The notes under the pieces were generated by a model, which worked only from the letters and a program-made list of their open reading frames with translations, did not search any database and was not told the DNA's origin. Shown in pieces: positions 61,003 to 64,000 of a stretch of DNA of 64,000 nucleotides; within the stretch, counting starts at the first letter, position 1; each line of letters starts with the position of its first letter. A program made the translations under genes and the position numbers. Source of the DNA: Streptococcus australis (lineage in GTDB: Bacteria; Bacillota; Bacilli; Lactobacillales; Streptococcaceae). The stretch covers positions 2,288-66,287 of the forward strand of contig NZ_JADNGY010000006.1 of assembly GCF_015553625.1 (NCBI RefSeq), given 5' to 3'.

Positions 61003-61806
61003 ATGAGAAAAGATTTACAGAAGCGAGTGATTTTTGGAGGAATCGCCTTAGCTTTCTTTATTCCAGTCGTCCTTATTGGAGGAGTTGTTTTTCAGATTGT
61101 AGTGGGACTCATCGCTATGTTGGGTGTTCATGAATTGCTGAAGATGAAAGGATTGCAGACCGAAACCATCGAAGGAGCCTTGGCTATGCTAGCAGCTCTT
61201 GTGTTGGCTCTGCCTTTAGAAAGTTACCTCCCTTTCTTGCCAGCAGGTGGGAATTTCATCGCCTACGGCCTTTTGGTCTTATTATTGATGGGGACAACTG
61301 TCTTGGCGCAAGGCTATACCTATGACGAGGTTGTCTATCCGATTGCTTCAAGCTTTTATGTTGGCTTTGGCTTCCATGCCTTGATTCAAGCGCGCTTAGC
61401 AGGTGTGGATAAAATTCTTTTGGCCCTCTTTATTGTTTGGGCAACGGATTCAGGGGCCTACTTCATTGGGAGCCAGTTCGGTAAGAAAAAACTCTTGCCA
61501 AGAGTATCGCCCAATAAGACTGTTGAAGGAAGTCTAGGCGGGATCGCTTGTGCTGTCGTCGTGACGCTGATCTTTATGATACTAGATCGTACAGTTGCGG
61601 GATCTTACGGTTGGGTGACCATGATTCTCTTTACTATTCTTTTCAGTATAGCAGCTCAGTTTGGTGACTTAGTTGAAAGTGCCATCAAGCGCCATTTTGG
61701 AGTGAAAGACTCTGGCCGTTTTATTCCTGGCCACGGTGGTGTCTTGGATCGATTTGATAGCTTGATTTTTGTCTTCCCACTGATGCTATTCTTCGGTCTG
61801 TTTTAA
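61003..61806 (+). CDS. cdsA: Phosphatidate cytidylyltransferase
   Basis: A 267-residue membrane enzyme with about seven segments that makes CDP-diacylglycerol. The signature SPNKTVEGSLGG is at about residue 169 and KDSGRFIPGHGGVLDRFDS (about 234-252) carries the metal-binding residues. It follows uppS after 11 bp. Confidence 0.96.
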   Translation: MRKDLQKRVIFGGIALAFFIPVVLIGGVVFQIVVGLIAMLGVHELLKMKGLQTETIEGALAMLAALVLALPLESYLPFLPAGGNFIAYGLLVLLLMGTTVLAQGYTYDEVVYPIASSFYVGFGFHALIQARLAGVDKILLALFIVWATDSGAYFIGSQFGKKKLLPRVSPNKTVEGSLGGIACAVVVTLIFMILDRTVAGSYGWVTMILFTILFSIAAQFGDLVESAIKRHFGVKDSGRFIPGHGGVLDRFDSLIFVFPLMLFFGLF

Positions 61807-61847
61807 ACAGAAATCATCCAATCATCAGATAAAACAAAGGAGCGTGT

Positions 61848-63107
61848 ATGCAATTTATTGCCTTTATTATCATTTTTGGCGTCATTGTCCTAGTGCATGA
61901 GTTCGGTCATTTCTATTTTGCAAAAAAATCAGGCATCCTAGTCCGCGAGTTTGCGATTGGGATGGGGCCTAAGATTTTTGCCCATGTAGGCAAGGACGGA
62001 ACAGCCTATACTATTCGAATCCTTCCATTGGGGGGCTATGTCCGAATGGCAGGTTGGGGCGAAGACACGACAGAGATTAAGACAGGAACTCCTGTCAGTC
62101 TGACTTTGAACCCTGAGGGAACAGTTGTTCGGATTAACCTTTCTGGAAAAAATATCGACCAGACAGCTCTTCCCATGAATGTTACAGATTTTGATTTTGA
62201 GGATAAACTTCAAATTACAGGAATCGTTATCGAAGAGACCAAAACTTATCCTGTCCACCATGATGCAACCATCGTTGAGGAAGATGGGACAGAAGTACGG
62301 ATTGCTCCTCTGGATGTGCAGTATCAAAACGCTAGTATCTGGGGACGCCTGATGACCAACTTTGCTGGTCCAATGAACAACTTTATCTTAAGTATTGTCG
62401 TGTACTCTCTCCTTGCCTTTATGCAGGGAGGTGCAGTGGACTACTATAGCAACCATGTTCAGGTCGTTCCCCAAGGAGTGGTGGCCAAGGCTGGTTTGAA
62501 AGACAATGACCAGATCGTTCAAATCAATGAATACAAGGTCTCCAACTGGGATGAGTTGACAGATTCTGTCCAGAAGGCGACCCGTAACCAAGGAAAAAAT
62601 CCAGAAGTAACGATTACCTATGAACGAGACGGGAAAACTCAAAAAGTGACGGTTCAACCAGAAGAAGATGGGGGACGGTATTATATCGGTGTGACCAATG
62701 CTGTCAAGACAGGCTTCCTAGATAAGCTTTTCTCAGGTGTGACAGATACTTGGTACACAGCAACTCGTATTTTGACGGCCTTGAAGGATATCATCTTCCA
62801 CTTTAGTTTGAACAAGTTGGGTGGTCCGGTAGCGATCTACAAAGCTAGTTCGCAAGCTGCGGAGCTAGGACTTCCAGCTATCCTATCCTTGATGGCCATG
62901 CTGTCTATTAATATCGGAATCTTTAACTTGATTCCTATTCCGGCTTTGGATGGTGGGAAAATCTTGATCAATCTGATCGAGCTTGTTCGTAGAAAACCTC
63001 TTAAACAGGAGGTAGAAACCTACTTGACCCTTGCTGGAGTGGCGGTCATGGTTATTTTGATGATTGCTGTGACTTGGAACGATATCATGAAATTATTTTT
63101 GAAATAG
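61848..63107 (+). CDS. rseP: Site-2 intramembrane zinc metalloprotease (RseP/Eep)
   Basis: A 419-residue polytopic protease. The zinc motif HEFGH is at residues 17-21, a PDZ domain is at about 200-280 and the third ligand motif [11 protein letters not shown] is at about 365. In Gram-positive cocci Eep trims signal peptides of lipoproteins to make pheromones and processes anti-sigma factors. This may matter for the peptide-signalling genes elsewhere in the window. Confidence 0.95.
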   Translation: MQFIAFIIIFGVIVLVHEFGHFYFAKKSGILVREFAIGMGPKIFAHVGKDGTAYTIRILPLGGYVRMAGWGEDTTEIKTGTPVSLTLNPEGTVVRINLSGKNIDQTALPMNVTDFDFEDKLQITGIVIEETKTYPVHHDATIVEEDGTEVRIAPLDVQYQNASIWGRLMTNFAGPMNNFILSIVVYSLLAFMQGGAVDYYSNHVQVVPQGVVAKAGLKDNDQIVQINEYKVSNWDELTDSVQKATRNQGKNPEVTITYERDGKTQKVTVQPEEDGGRYYIGVTNAVKTGFLDKLFSGVTDTWYTATRILTALKDIIFHFSLNKLGGPVAIYKASSQAAELGLPAILSLMAMLSINIGIFNLIPIPALDGGKILINLIELVRRKPLKQEVETYLTLAGVAVMVILMIAVTWNDIMKLFLK

Positions 63108-63124
63108 AAAAGGAATGAATCTGA

Positions 63125-64000
<876 letters not shown>

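Overview
The window is a piece of chromosome from a low-GC Gram-positive coccus, almost certainly an oral Streptococcus of the mitis/sanguinis/parasanguinis type. The best clues are the pepO // fimC-fimB-fimA-tpx arrangement with a FimA/PsaA-type manganese lipoprotein, a canonical streptococcal SigX (ComX) box, ClpL, DUF3013 and DUF3114 proteins, and the yajC-uppS-cdsA-rseP-proS block. Species is not provable from this window; S. parasanguinis or a close relative is my best guess. No CRISPR array, complete prophage or transposase gene was seen.

Layout. (1) 1-6058 is an accretion of small integrative elements at the 3' end of a tRNA-Lys(CUU) gene. Three copies of a 13-bp att core (4, 1583, 6046) bound a hybrid remnant carrying two orphan immunity genes and a compact element with an XRE repressor, an origin-like structured region, a Rep_trans/MobT initiator, a DUF3173 excisionase and a tyrosine integrase. 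(2) 6048-16861 is housekeeping: tRNA-Lys, 6S RNA abutting it, rarA, small unknowns, Nudix and GNAT genes, prmA-rsmE, relA, dtd, a manganese regulator and a DUF3114 gene. (3) 16971-22114 is tpx, the Mn ABC transporter and divergent pepO, with a perfect inverted-repeat operator between. (4) 22477-31608 is a glycyl-radical catabolic locus: activase, two regulators, lactose/cellobiose-type PTS, glycyl radical enzyme, fructose-6-phosphate aldolase-like enzyme and glycerol dehydrogenase. Together they look like import of a phosphorylated sugar or polyol, radical dehydration, aldol cleavage and reduction, not pyruvate formate-lyase. (5) 31790-36144 is an ABC exporter, a PlcR/TprA-like regulator, two double-glycine-leader peptides and a CPBP protease. 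(6) 36333-44015 holds an oligopeptide-binding lipoprotein, leuS, a second bacteriocin operon with a SigX box, a C26 amidase and a GH1 glucosidase. (7) 44238-47323 is a second regulator plus ABC exporter, paralogous to region 5, with a similar inverted repeat upstream of the exporter. (8) 47650-50544 is glmS and a HAD phosphatase. (9) 50868-56332 is an unusual set: two URO-D-fold proteins with a zinc-methyltransferase motif, a small secreted protein and a complete polar amino-acid ABC importer. (10) 56674-64000 is clpL with a long leader, a small HTH-like protein, yajC, uppS, cdsA, rseP and the start of proS.

A dispersed two-hairpin repeat (about 100-290 bp, expandable middle) occurs four times and ends in a terminator hairpin. 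The most interesting items are the two bacteriocin loci (one with a proline/arginine-rich core, one under SigX), the URO-D-like methyltransferase/importer operon, the hybrid tandem element at tRNA-Lys, the glycyl-radical pathway with a shared operator motif, and leader structures at glmS and clpL.
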